Of a DNA stretch of 12,612 nt, positions 1 through 6,201 are shown one piece after another. The DNA lies in contig CABQWP010000059.1 of NCBI GenBank assembly GCA_902467875.1, positions 1 to 12,612 of the forward strand, in the 5' to 3' direction. Below the pieces are notes generated by a model. The model saw nothing but the letters and a program-made list of their open reading frames with translations, was not told the origin of the DNA and made no database searches. Each line of letters starts with the position of its first letter. The stretch's first letter is position 1. The position numbers and the translations under genes were made by a program. The DNA comes from an uncultured Collinsella sp. (GTDB lineage Bacteria; Actinomycetota; Coriobacteriia; Coriobacteriales; Coriobacteriaceae).

Positions 1-459
1 GCCTGCTGTGGAAAGCCGCACGGCGCCTTCGCTATGAACGCCCGCCTGCGTGGACAGGTGAATCTCGACCCCGGGAATCGCCGCGCGCAGCGCGCAGGCC
101 AACCCGGCATCGGCGACAATCAGAGCATCGGCGCCCAGCTCCAGTGCATGAGCTCCCAACGCCACCGCGTCGGACAACTCATCGTCAAACACGAACACGT
201 TGAGCGTTACGTACACACGCACGCCATGAGCATGCGCCACGGCACAACCGCGCGCAAACTCGTCATCCGTAAAGCCATGAGCGCTCACACGGGCGTTAAA
301 GCCGCCCAACCCCGCATAGATGGCATCGGCGCCCGCGGCGATGGCCGCAAGCATCTGGTCGAGCCCGCCCGCCGGCGCCAGCAGCTCGGGCAGCGCCGCA
401 CCGGCAGCATCCAATCCAGTCTTGTGTTGTCCGCTCGGCCCCATCGTCCGAATCGCCAT
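1..459 (-). CDS. Peptidase U32-family protein (RNA hydroxylase type), N-terminal part
   Basis: This reading frame starts at ATG 459 and stays open to the window edge, giving 153 residues; the C-terminus lies outside. An AAGGAG ribosome binding site sits 8 nt before the ATG, which fixes the start. The protein has the N-terminal signature of the U32 family: PELLAPAGG at residues 24-32, GADAIYAG at 43-50, FNAR at 54-57, YVTLNV at 83-88 and HLSTQ at 134-138, in the order expected of the family's TIM-barrel-like core. Although named as peptidases, the characterised bacterial members TrhP (YegQ) and RlhA (YdcP) are needed for hydroxylation of tRNA wobble uridine and of 23S rRNA respectively. The fragment is too short to tell these subtypes apart, and collagenase-type members also exist. 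It is divergent from the penicillin-binding protein gene. Family assignment is firm; function is inferred. Confidence 0.88.
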   Translation of the reverse strand, partial: MAIRTMGPSGQHKTGLDAAGAALPELLAPAGGLDQMLAAIAAGADAIYAGLGGFNARVSAHGFTDDEFARGCAVAHAHGVRVYVTLNVFVFDDELSDAVALGAHALELGADALIVADAGLACALRAAIPGVEIHLSTQAGVHSEGAVRLSTAG

Positions 460-621
460 CGACAAACTCCTTACCAAGGTATGCATTCACTCTGAAAAAT
501 GCCGTCTTCCAGCATACACGAGGCCTCGCGCGCCCCGTTTGGTTTATCGTGTAATAACTTATGTCCATCCTGCCCCGACGGCACATCCGCCGTCCGGCAC
601 GACATACCTGGAGGTCAATAT
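460..621. promoter_or_regulatory. Divergent intergenic region with putative promoters
   Basis: This 162-bp spacer must hold promoters for both divergent genes, but no convincing -35/-10 pair is visible in either direction. A -10-like TAATAA lies at 552-557 on the plus strand without a matching -35. There is a perfect 10-bp palindrome, CGAGGCCTCG, at 519-528. A small hairpin (GACGGC 577-582 with GCCGTC 589-594) would lie in the leader of the penicillin-binding protein mRNA; it has no T-run and is not a terminator. No gene is seen here. Confidence 0.35.
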
Positions 622-2826
622 ATGGGTCCTCGCCAACGACAGGGACGCAGCCGTTCAAAGACGCATGCCCTGCCCATAATCCTGCTCTCGTTTTTGGGCT
701 TTTTGCTTATCGCGGGCGTGGCATTTGGCATCGGCATGGTCGGCAACGTCAACCGCTGGCTGTCCGATCTGCCCGACTACACCGACGCCAACGCGTATCT
801 GGTGAGCGAGCCCACCGAGATCGTCGACTGCAACGGCAACAAGATCGCGAGCTTCTACACGCAAAACCGCAAGTCCATCACCAAGGACGAGGTCTCCCCC
901 TACGTGCTGCAGGGCACCGTTGACGTCGAGGACGAGCGCTTCTACGAGCACGGCGGTATCGACCTGTGGGGTATCGCGCGTGCTGCGGTGGCAACCCTCG
1001 GCGGCGGGCACGAAGGCGCCTCGACTATCACCCAGCAGCTGGTGCGCAACACCATCCTGCAGGAGGAGCAGTTCGACTCGACCATCGAGCGTAAGGTGCG
1101 CGAGGCCTACATCGCCATCAAGATGGAGGACATGTACTCCAAAGACGAGATCCTCATGATGTACCTCAACACCATCTATTACGGCCACGGCGCCTACGGC
1201 ATCGAGGCCGCAGCCGAGACCTACCTGTCCAAGAGCGCCGCCGACCTCACCCTGAGCGAAGCCGCGCTGCTCATCGGCCTTCCCAACTCGCCTTCGCAGT
1301 ACGACCCCACGGTCAATCCCGACCTGGCGCTGTCTCGCCGCAACAAGGTCCTCGACAACATGCTGCGCCTGGGCCACATCACCCAGGAGGAGCACGATGC
1401 CGCACAGGCCGAGCCCATCACCCTCAACGTGACCGAGATTTCGGGCAGCGGCGTCGACGTATACTCACAGCCCTACTTTGTCGCCTATGTTAAGCAGCTG
1501 CTGGAGCAGGAGTTCTCGACCGACGTGCTATTTAAGGGCGGCCTGACCGTCAAGACCACCATCGACCCCACGATGCAGCAGGTGGCAGAGAATGCCGTCC
1601 GCGAGCAGCTCGACACGCTCTCACTCGACGGCCTGGACATGGGCATGGTCGTCGTCGACCCCAAGACCGGCTACATCAAGTGCATGGTGGGCGGCTACGA
1701 CTACAACGCCGACGAGAACCACGTAAACCATGCCACGGCCAAGCGTCCCGTCGGCTCCACCTTCAAGGCCTTTACACTGGCAACTGCCATCCAAAACGGC
1801 ATGAACCCCAACGTCACCCTCAACTGCAACTCGCCGCTCAAGGCCAAGGGCACCACGACCGAGGTCCAAAACTACGCCAACCATAGCTATGGCAACATCA
1901 CGCTTAAGCAGGCGACGGCATACTCCTCCAACACCGGCTACATCCAGGTGGCGGAAGCCGTCGGCAACAGCAAGATCATCTCGCTCGTCAAAAAGCTCGG
2001 CATCGATCCCGCCAAGGACAACATCGAGGACGTTCCCGTCATGACGCTCGGCACCGGCTCGATCTCGCCGCTCGAGATGGCCGCCGCCTACGCGACGTTT
2101 GCCAACGGCGGCTACTATCGCCAGCCGATCGCCATCACCGAGATTGACTCTCGTACCGGTTCGGTGCTGTACCAGCACACCGACAATCCCTCACAGGTAC
2201 TTACCGAGGGCGAGGCCGCCGCGGTCACCGATGTTCTGTCCGGCGTCATGAAGGGCGGCGGTACGGGTGCTGCCGGCGCCCTGAGCGTCAACCAGCCCTA
2301 TGCCGGCAAGACGGGCACCACCGACAACACCACCAACCTGTGGTTCTGCGGCTATACCCCGCAGCTGGCGTGCGCCCTGTGGACCGGCTATTCCGCGGGC
2401 GAGATTCCCATCCAAAAATACGGCACAGACCTGCTGGGCGACAGCACCAACCTGCCTGTCTTTAAGCGGTTTATGAACACCGTTCTGACCGGTACCGAGC
2501 GCGAGGAGTTTGCGACCGGAACGGCGCCCACCTACAAGAACAACAGCGTCTGGAAGTTCTACGGCACCAACAACGCCAAGAAGACGGAGAACGACGACAA
2601 GGACGAGAACGAGGACGAAGAGGAAACTACCACAACGACTACCACGACGACCACGACCACCGAGACCACGGGTGGCGACACCACCGGCGGCACCGGTACG
2701 ACCGGTGGCTCGACGGGCGGCTCAACTGGTGGTTCGACCGGCGGCGATGGCGGCACGCCTACGCCTACGCCTACGCCTACGCCCACTCCCGACCCCTCGC
2801 CCACGCCTGACGATACGGTCGGCTAG
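622..2826 (+). CDS. Class A penicillin-binding protein (bifunctional transglycosylase/transpeptidase)
   Basis: This 734-residue protein (PBP1A/PonA type) polymerises lipid II into glycan strands and crosslinks the stem peptides at the outer face of the membrane. I chose ATG 622 because GGAGG lies 7 nt upstream; the frame is open further back to 499 but without a comparable site. Residues 17-40 form a membrane anchor after a short basic N-terminus. The GT51 domain shows EDERFYEHGG at 103-112 (catalytic Glu103), GASTITQQL at 132-140 and the RKVREA region at 157-162. The transpeptidase domain has all three motifs: SxxK at Ser379-Lys382, SxN at Ser435-Asn437 and KTG at 563-565. After about residue 650 comes a low-complexity tail: an acidic stretch, twelve Thr (669-680), Gly/Thr/Ser repeats and Thr-Pro repeats to the stop. 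Both catalytic centres look intact. It is monocistronic and followed by a terminator. Confidence 0.96.
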   Translation: MGPRQRQGRSRSKTHALPIILLSFLGFLLIAGVAFGIGMVGNVNRWLSDLPDYTDANAYLVSEPTEIVDCNGNKIASFYTQNRKSITKDEVSPYVLQGTVDVEDERFYEHGGIDLWGIARAAVATLGGGHEGASTITQQLVRNTILQEEQFDSTIERKVREAYIAIKMEDMYSKDEILMMYLNTIYYGHGAYGIEAAAETYLSKSAADLTLSEAALLIGLPNSPSQYDPTVNPDLALSRRNKVLDNMLRLGHITQEEHDAAQAEPITLNVTEISGSGVDVYSQPYFVAYVKQLLEQEFSTDVLFKGGLTVKTTIDPTMQQVAENAVREQLDTLSLDGLDMGMVVVDPKTGYIKCMVGGYDYNADENHVNHATAKRPVGSTFKAFTLATAIQNGMNPNVTLNCNSPLKAKGTTTEVQNYANHSYGNITLKQATAYSSNTGYIQVAEAVGNSKIISLVKKLGIDPAKDNIEDVPVMTLGTGSISPLEMAAAYATFANGGYYRQPIAITEIDSRTGSVLYQHTDNPSQVLTEGEAAAVTDVLSGVMKGGGTGAAGALSVNQPYAGKTGTTDNTTNLWFCGYTPQLACALWTGYSAGEIPIQKYGTDLLGDSTNLPVFKRFMNTVLTGTEREEFATGTAPTYKNNSVWKFYGTNNAKKTENDDKDENEDEEETTTTTTTTTTTTETTGGDTTGGTGTTGGSTGGSTGGSTGGDGGTPTPTPTPTPTPDPSPTPDDTVG
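2626..2661 (+). repeat. Run of twelve Thr (ACN) codons
   Basis: Twelve consecutive threonine codons in the C-terminal tail of the penicillin-binding protein, encoded mostly by alternating ACC and ACG with two ACT and one ACA. The synonymous codons are mixed, so this is an amino-acid repeat with imperfect DNA repetition. Trinucleotide changes would keep the frame. Confidence 0.85.
2755..2783 (+). repeat. ACGCCT hexanucleotide tandem repeat
   Basis: Four perfect copies of ACGCCT at 2755-2778 and a partial fifth to 2783 encode Thr-Pro repeats near the C-terminus of the penicillin-binding protein. The unit is a multiple of three, so copy-number change would lengthen or shorten the Thr-Pro tail without breaking the frame. 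Confidence 0.85.
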
Positions 2827-2848
2827 AAATCATCCGGCCATAAGCAAC

Positions 2849-2889
2849 AAGGCCCCCGAGCAGCTTATTAAACTGCTCGGGGGCCTTTT
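2849..2889 (+). terminator. Rho-independent terminator, probably bidirectional
   Basis: A perfect 15-bp stem (2849-2863 with 2873-2887, core GGCCCCCGAGCAG) closes a 9-nt loop and runs into TTTTAGTTT on the plus strand. It lies 22 nt after the penicillin-binding protein stop. On the minus strand the hairpin is followed by a T-rich TTGTTGCTT, so it could also end argR transcripts, whose stop codon is about 130 nt away on the convergent side. Confidence 0.92.
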
Positions 2890-3014
2890 AGTTTAAAGCG
2901 ACCTGGTGAACGGTCTTTATACCGGCAAACAATATAGGGGGTACCGACCAACGTCGATACGCCCTTACAAGCCACCATGTCACGCACACAGTGCCGAGCG
3001 CACGACCCGCACGC

Positions 3015-3452
3015 CTACTTGCGAGAATTGCTCAGCTTATTGATCAGCGCCTCGAGACGCTCGCCGTCCTCGGCCGTCTGGGCAATAACCAAAATCGTAT
3101 CGTTGCCGGCAAGCGAGCCAAGCACATCGGGCAGCTCTGCCGCATCAACGGCGGCGGCGGGCCGGGAAGCCGTGCCAGGCTGAGCCTTGATCATAACCAG
3201 ATTATCGGTGCGCAGAACGCCCGTTACGAGCTCGGAAACCATACGCTGCAGGTGCAGGTCCTCTGCCAGAACATAGATGCCCTCAGGGAGCTTACGCAGC
3301 CCCATATCGGCAATATCGCGAGAGACAGTCGCCTGCGTGCAATCAAAGCCCATAGCGCGGAGCTCATCGACCAGCACGCGCTGCGTGCGGACGTCCTTAT
3401 TGCGCACAATATCTCTAATGGCATCCTGGCGCCCATTGCGTTTTTTAGCCAT
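3015..3452 (-). CDS. argR: Arginine repressor ArgR
   Basis: This 145-residue protein is an ArgR/AhrC-family transcriptional regulator that, with L-arginine as co-repressor, binds ARG boxes and controls arginine biosynthesis and catabolism as a hexamer. The N-terminal winged helix carries TQATVSRDI at residues 39-47. The C-terminal oligomerisation and arginine-binding domain carries QPGTASRPAAAVD at 91-103 and GNDT at 116-119. The family norm at that last site is GDDT, and both aspartates contact arginine in E. coli ArgR, so Asn117 is unusual. I chose ATG 3452 over the longer frame to 3485 because it gives the normal N-terminus (MAKKRNGRQDAI) and has a purine-rich GGAGAGAGGG upstream. No arginine biosynthesis genes lie in the window, so regulation of distant operons is inferred. 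The spacer upstream holds two palindromes. Confidence 0.95.
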   Translation of the reverse strand: MAKKRNGRQDAIRDIVRNKDVRTQRVLVDELRAMGFDCTQATVSRDIADMGLRKLPEGIYVLAEDLHLQRMVSELVTGVLRTDNLVMIKAQPGTASRPAAAVDAAELPDVLGSLAGNDTILVIAQTAEDGERLEALINKLSNSRK

Positions 3453-3485
3453 ACAAACCCTCTCTCCAAAAGATGGCGGAGACAA

Positions 3486-3500
3486 TCAATCAGTGATTGA
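3486..3500. promoter_or_regulatory. Palindrome in the argR leader (possible operator)
   Basis: A perfect 15-bp dyad, TCAATCA-G-TGATTGA, lies 33 bp upstream of the argR start codon. Its position suits an operator near an argR promoter, perhaps for autoregulation. The half-sites do not match the usual ARG box half-site TGAAT closely, so assignment to ArgR is speculative. Confidence 0.4.
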
Positions 3501-3540
3501 ATAGTTTAACGCTATTTGAAGGCTTTTGTGTATAAGAACG

Positions 3541-3578
3541 CATTTCGAAACAATTCTATGCAAATTTGTTTCGAAATG
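3541..3578. repeat. 38-bp inverted repeat between the glycosyltransferase gene and argR
   Basis: Two perfect 13-bp arms, CATTTCGAAACAA (3541-3553) and its complement (3566-3578), flank a 12-nt spacer. Each arm contains the 8-bp palindrome TTTCGAAA, so the element is doubly symmetric, with centres 27 bp apart. It starts 6 nt beyond the glycosyltransferase stop and lies about 90 bp upstream of argR. As RNA it could form a hairpin, but no clear T-run follows, so it is a poor terminator; a protein-binding operator is the likelier role. Confidence 0.55.
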
Positions 3579-3584
3579 AGCCGT

Positions 3585-4625
3585 TTAGGCGGTTTTTGCG
3601 CCCGTCCGGTTAAGAAAAGCTGCCAAATGCGTACACATCACGCAGCGCGCGGGCTTGGCGCTGGCGATCGGCCCAAACAACAGACCGAGCCCCCGATGGT
3701 TATCCTTGAGCGCGGCGACCATCTGACGGGTTCGAGGCGCCTCGAGCATATCACGCATGCGGGCGGAACGCTCGATTGACGACACCCCATGCGGGCTCAG
3801 ACACAAATTCTCGATGCAGGCGACCAGTCCGGCAAAGTAGAACTTTTGGCTTGCCAGCTTGAGCCGACCACCGCTATCTGCCTCCGAGAGTGAGTCCGCA
3901 AGCTCGTCGAGTGCTCGGGTGTCATCGGATACCTTAGCATACATGGTGGGATCAAAGGCATCTGTAAGCTTAGGTGCCGCCGCGTGGAAACAAGCATCGC
4001 CGCAGCCGGACACGCATCGTGCCTGCGAAAGCGCGCATGCCATAAACCCAACTGTGCGAAACACCTTGTCGCACAAAAGGCATGTCTCAAACAGCGAGCG
4101 GCTGTACATCACGCCAGAGGTCTGAACGACTAGGCCGCCTAAAATCAACTGAGGCAGCCCGGCCACCATCGAAGATTTGCTATCAATGGAAATATGAGTA
4201 GCATCCAAGACGCGCGAATGGCGCTCTCGATGTGCATCATAGCGGTCGAGCGACACCGTGGGGAGCACTATGTCTGCCGTAGTATCGCACGCGATATCGA
4301 CCATCTTGGAAAGGGACTGCGGAGCAAACCACTCATCGGCGTTCATGGCGATGATTTGAGAGCCGCGCGAGGCAGCAAAACCGGCACGAAGACAAGCGCC
4401 GCGCTTCGCGTCCTCGACGTCAATCAAATCAATATGGATGTCCCTGTCGGCAGCAACTTGAAGCGAATGGCGCACACCGGGCGCAGCATCGCGGCAGACA
4501 ACGACAATCTGCAAATCGTAGAGGTCTTGGTTCTGGATACTCTCGAGCGCACGCATCGCATAGCTGGGCGAACCTTCTACCACAAGGATCACCGAAAGTC
4601 GCGGATGCGAGCCACGTCGAACCAA
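3585..4625 (-). CDS. Glycosyltransferase family 2-like protein, degenerate metal site
   Basis: This 346-residue protein resembles GT-A-fold family 2 glycosyltransferases in its first 130 residues. LSVILVVEG at 10-18 and the following NQDLYDLQIVVV (residues 32-43) match the nucleotide-binding start. The segment around 80-110, ending in NADEWFAPQSL (95-105), matches the usual DxDDW metal-site region. The site is altered: the first Asp is Asn95, Asp97 is kept and Glu98 follows. The rest has no motif I recognise. Thirteen cysteines are present, including CxxC pairs at 182/185 and 328/331 and the cluster 204/208/212. No membrane segment is obvious. The start is TTG 4625, the only start codon after the in-frame stop, with GAGAGG 9 nt upstream. 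It lies between truA and argR with no partner that reveals its substrate. It may transfer sugars to an envelope glycan or may be non-catalytic. Confidence 0.7.
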   Translation of the reverse strand: MVRRGSHPRLSVILVVEGSPSYAMRALESIQNQDLYDLQIVVVCRDAAPGVRHSLQVAADRDIHIDLIDVEDAKRGACLRAGFAASRGSQIIAMNADEWFAPQSLSKMVDIACDTTADIVLPTVSLDRYDAHRERHSRVLDATHISIDSKSSMVAGLPQLILGGLVVQTSGVMYSRSLFETCLLCDKVFRTVGFMACALSQARCVSGCGDACFHAAAPKLTDAFDPTMYAKVSDDTRALDELADSLSEADSGGRLKLASQKFYFAGLVACIENLCLSPHGVSSIERSARMRDMLEAPRTRQMVAALKDNHRGLGLLFGPIASAKPARCVMCTHLAAFLNRTGAKTA

Positions 4626-4626
4626 G

Positions 4627-4668
4627 TTATCCGTCCTCTCGACAGCAGTGAATCAAACTGTCGTTCAT
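4627..4668 (-). other. Possible 13-codon upstream ORF before the glycosyltransferase
   Basis: An ATG at 4668, preceded at 4 nt by GGGGTG, opens a 13-codon frame (MNDSLIHCCREDG). Its TAA ends one base before the TTG start of the glycosyltransferase gene. This geometry suits termination-reinitiation. It may equally be chance, since such short frames are common. Confidence 0.2.
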
Positions 4669-4786
4669 GGTACACCCCGGCAATAAAAGCAATGAGACAC
4701 CGGTTGTATTGCACGCCAAGAACAGATGTTGCACACGCGCAGCCCACAGATGACAGGTGCCGACGCACGACGCGCCGAGCCCTCCC

Positions 4787-5611
4787 CTAGTCGAGCACGA
4801 CAAGCTCGGCGGGATCGTAATCCACGCCCATAAACGTAAGGCCGCAGGCAGGAGCCGTGGGGCCCGCAGCGGTACGGTCGCAAGCATCGATGACCTCGCG
4901 CATCCACTCGGGTTCACGGCGATGCATGCCAATCTCGACAAGCGTGCCCACGATCGTGCGGACCATCGAATGCAGAAACGCATTGCCCTCGATGGTAAAC
5001 GTCAGGATGTCCTCGCCAAACGCAACCTCATGGCCAAACTCGGCACGCATCACGCAGCGGTGCGTGGGCTTGCCCACGGCAGACGCCACCTTGCAAAAGC
5101 TCTTGAAGTCCTGCTCGCCCAGCAGCGCGGGACAGGCCGCAGACATCGCCTCAACATCCAATGGGTAGCGATGCCACCACACCGCACCGCGCGAAAGCAC
5201 AGGGCGCGCGTCGCGATCGGCAATACGGTACGTATACGTACGGGAACGCGCATCAAAGCGTGCAGAAAAGCCTTTACGGGCCCTGTAGACCTCGTTTATG
5301 GCGATATCTTTGGGCAGGAGGGCATCCATAGCCCTCAGCCACCTACGGCGCGTAAGGGCGAGCTCAGCGTCCGTTACGGGCACGCTGATATACTGAGCCA
5401 CGGCATGCACGCCGGCATCGGTACGACCTGCGCACGTCAGATCGATCGGACGGCGAAGCAGCGTCTCGATGGCTCGACGCAGCTCACCCGCAACCGTCGT
5501 CTGTCCCGGCTGCTCGGCAAATCCGCTATACGACGAGCCATCGTATGCCACGCGGAAAACGAGCGTGGCATCGAGCTCTGGAATCGAATTGAAATCAGAC
5601 GGCGCGGTCAT
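4787..5611 (-). CDS. truA: tRNA pseudouridine(38-40) synthase TruA
   Basis: This 274-residue enzyme isomerises uridines 38, 39 and 40 in the anticodon stem of many tRNAs to pseudouridine. The catalytic motif AGRTDAGVHA is at residues 61-70, with the nucleophile Asp65 (E. coli Asp60). Other family regions are RVAYDGSSYSGF at 20-31, RSRTYTYRI in the middle and HSMVRTIVGTL towards the C-terminus. I chose ATG 5611 over the TTG at 5626 because GGGAG lies 5 nt before the ATG and nothing suitable precedes the TTG. It follows rplQ, as in many actinobacteria, but a strong terminator lies between them, leaving only about 35 nt of clear leader. Its transcription must come from readthrough or from a promoter overlapping the terminator. 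Confidence 0.96.
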   Translation of the reverse strand: MTAPSDFNSIPELDATLVFRVAYDGSSYSGFAEQPGQTTVAGELRRAIETLLRRPIDLTCAGRTDAGVHAVAQYISVPVTDAELALTRRRWLRAMDALLPKDIAINEVYRARKGFSARFDARSRTYTYRIADRDARPVLSRGAVWWHRYPLDVEAMSAACPALLGEQDFKSFCKVASAVGKPTHRCVMRAEFGHEVAFGEDILTFTIEGNAFLHSMVRTIVGTLVEIGMHRREPEWMREVIDACDRTAAGPTAPACGLTFMGVDYDPAELVVLD

Positions 5612-5646
5612 GGGCGCTCCCAACAAACAGGCAATGGCATTTCGAC

Positions 5647-5677
5647 AAAAAAAGAGGGGTACGCGAACGTACCCCTC
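5647..5677 (-). terminator. Rho-independent terminator of the ribosomal cluster
   Basis: On the minus strand a perfect 10-bp stem, GAGGGGTACG with CGTACCCCTC, closes a TTCG tetraloop and is followed by seven T. It begins 26 nt after the rplQ stop codon and marks the end of the spc/alpha transcript. Confidence 0.95.
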
Positions 5678-5678
5678 G

Positions 5679-5706
5679 AATATAGCCTATGCAGACGGAT
5701 TGTCTA
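5679..5706 (-). promoter_or_regulatory. Candidate truA promoter overlapping the rplQ stop
   Basis: On the minus strand TAGACA (5706-5701, including the rplQ stop codon) is separated by 16 nt from TATATT (5684-5679). Initiation about 7 nt downstream would fall inside the 5' arm of the rplQ terminator, so transcripts from it could not form the full hairpin. The match to the sigma-70-type consensus is fair; the assignment is inference. Confidence 0.35.
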
Positions 5707-6171
5707 CTCAGCGGTCTCCTCAGCAGGAGCCTCCTCGGCAGCCTCGACCTTCTTGGGAGCAGCGGCCTTCTTGGGGGCCGGAGCAGCCTTCTTGGCCTTA
5801 GGCGTGCAAGGCTCGGTGACGAGCTCCATGATAACGATGGGAGCGTTGTCGCCCTTGCGGTTACCGAGCTTCATGATGCGGGTATAACCGCCGTTGCGAT
5901 CCTGCCACATACCCTGGGCAGCCTTGTCGAAGATCTCGGCAACGAGCTGCTTATCGCCGAGCTTGGCGATAGCCAGACGACGAGAGTGCAGGTCGCCCTT
6001 CTTGGCCCAAGTGATGATCGGATCGACGACCGAACGCAGCGCCTTAGCGCGGGTCTCGGTGGTCTTGATGCGGTCGTTCTCGAAGAGGGCCTTAGCAAGG
6101 CTCTTCTTCATGGCCTTGGTGTGGCTCGCATCGGTGCCGAGCTTCAGGCCCTTCTTAACGTTGTGACGCAT
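5704..6171 (-). CDS. rplQ: 50S ribosomal protein L17
   Basis: This 155-residue protein is a component of the large subunit near the exit-tunnel region and the last gene of the cluster. The L17 core occupies about residues 1-117. It starts MRHNVKKGLKLG, followed by HTKAMKKSLAKALFE (17-31) and the RAKALRSVVDPIITWAK helix region. After the core comes an approximately 38-residue extension rich in Ala, Lys, Pro and Glu, probably disordered. Extensions of this kind are frequent in actinobacterial L17. The ATG at 6171 follows GAGGAG by 10 nt and begins 30 nt after the rpoA stop. A terminator follows immediately. Confidence 0.97.
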   Translation of the reverse strand: MRHNVKKGLKLGTDASHTKAMKKSLAKALFENDRIKTTETRAKALRSVVDPIITWAKKGDLHSRRLAIAKLGDKQLVAEIFDKAAQGMWQDRNGGYTRIMKLGNRKGDNAPIVIMELVTEPCTPKAKKAAPAPKKAAAPKKVEAAEEAPAEETAE

Positions 6172-6201
6172 GGTCTAGTTTCTCCTCAAATATGCGAAGC
6201 A

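Noticed and set aside
577..594. GACGGC/GCCGTC hairpin in the leader of the penicillin-binding protein gene as a terminator or riboswitch
   Set aside because: A 6-bp stem without a T-run or conserved riboswitch features; a chance dyad in GC-rich DNA is likely.
2755..2783. Tandem hexamers as a CRISPR-like or origin-like repeat
   Set aside because: They are continuous in-frame Thr-Pro codons without spacers and belong to the tail of the penicillin-binding protein.
2888..3014. Spacer between the bidirectional terminator and argR as a possible small gene or RNA
   Set aside because: No frame with a ribosome binding site and no strong hairpin with a T-run is visible. The small CGGT/ACCG dyad near 2910-2923 is too short to support a call.
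3486..3520. Canonical ARG boxes upstream of argR
   Set aside because: A TTGAATAG half-site is present at 3498-3504 and an AATAG/CTATT dyad lies at 3500-3516, but the full TGAAT-WWWW-ATTCA pattern is not matched.
4757..5887. Plus-strand open frame of 376 codons opposite truA and the end of rplQ
   Set aside because: It runs through the truA coding strand and the rplQ terminator, with no recognisable domain.
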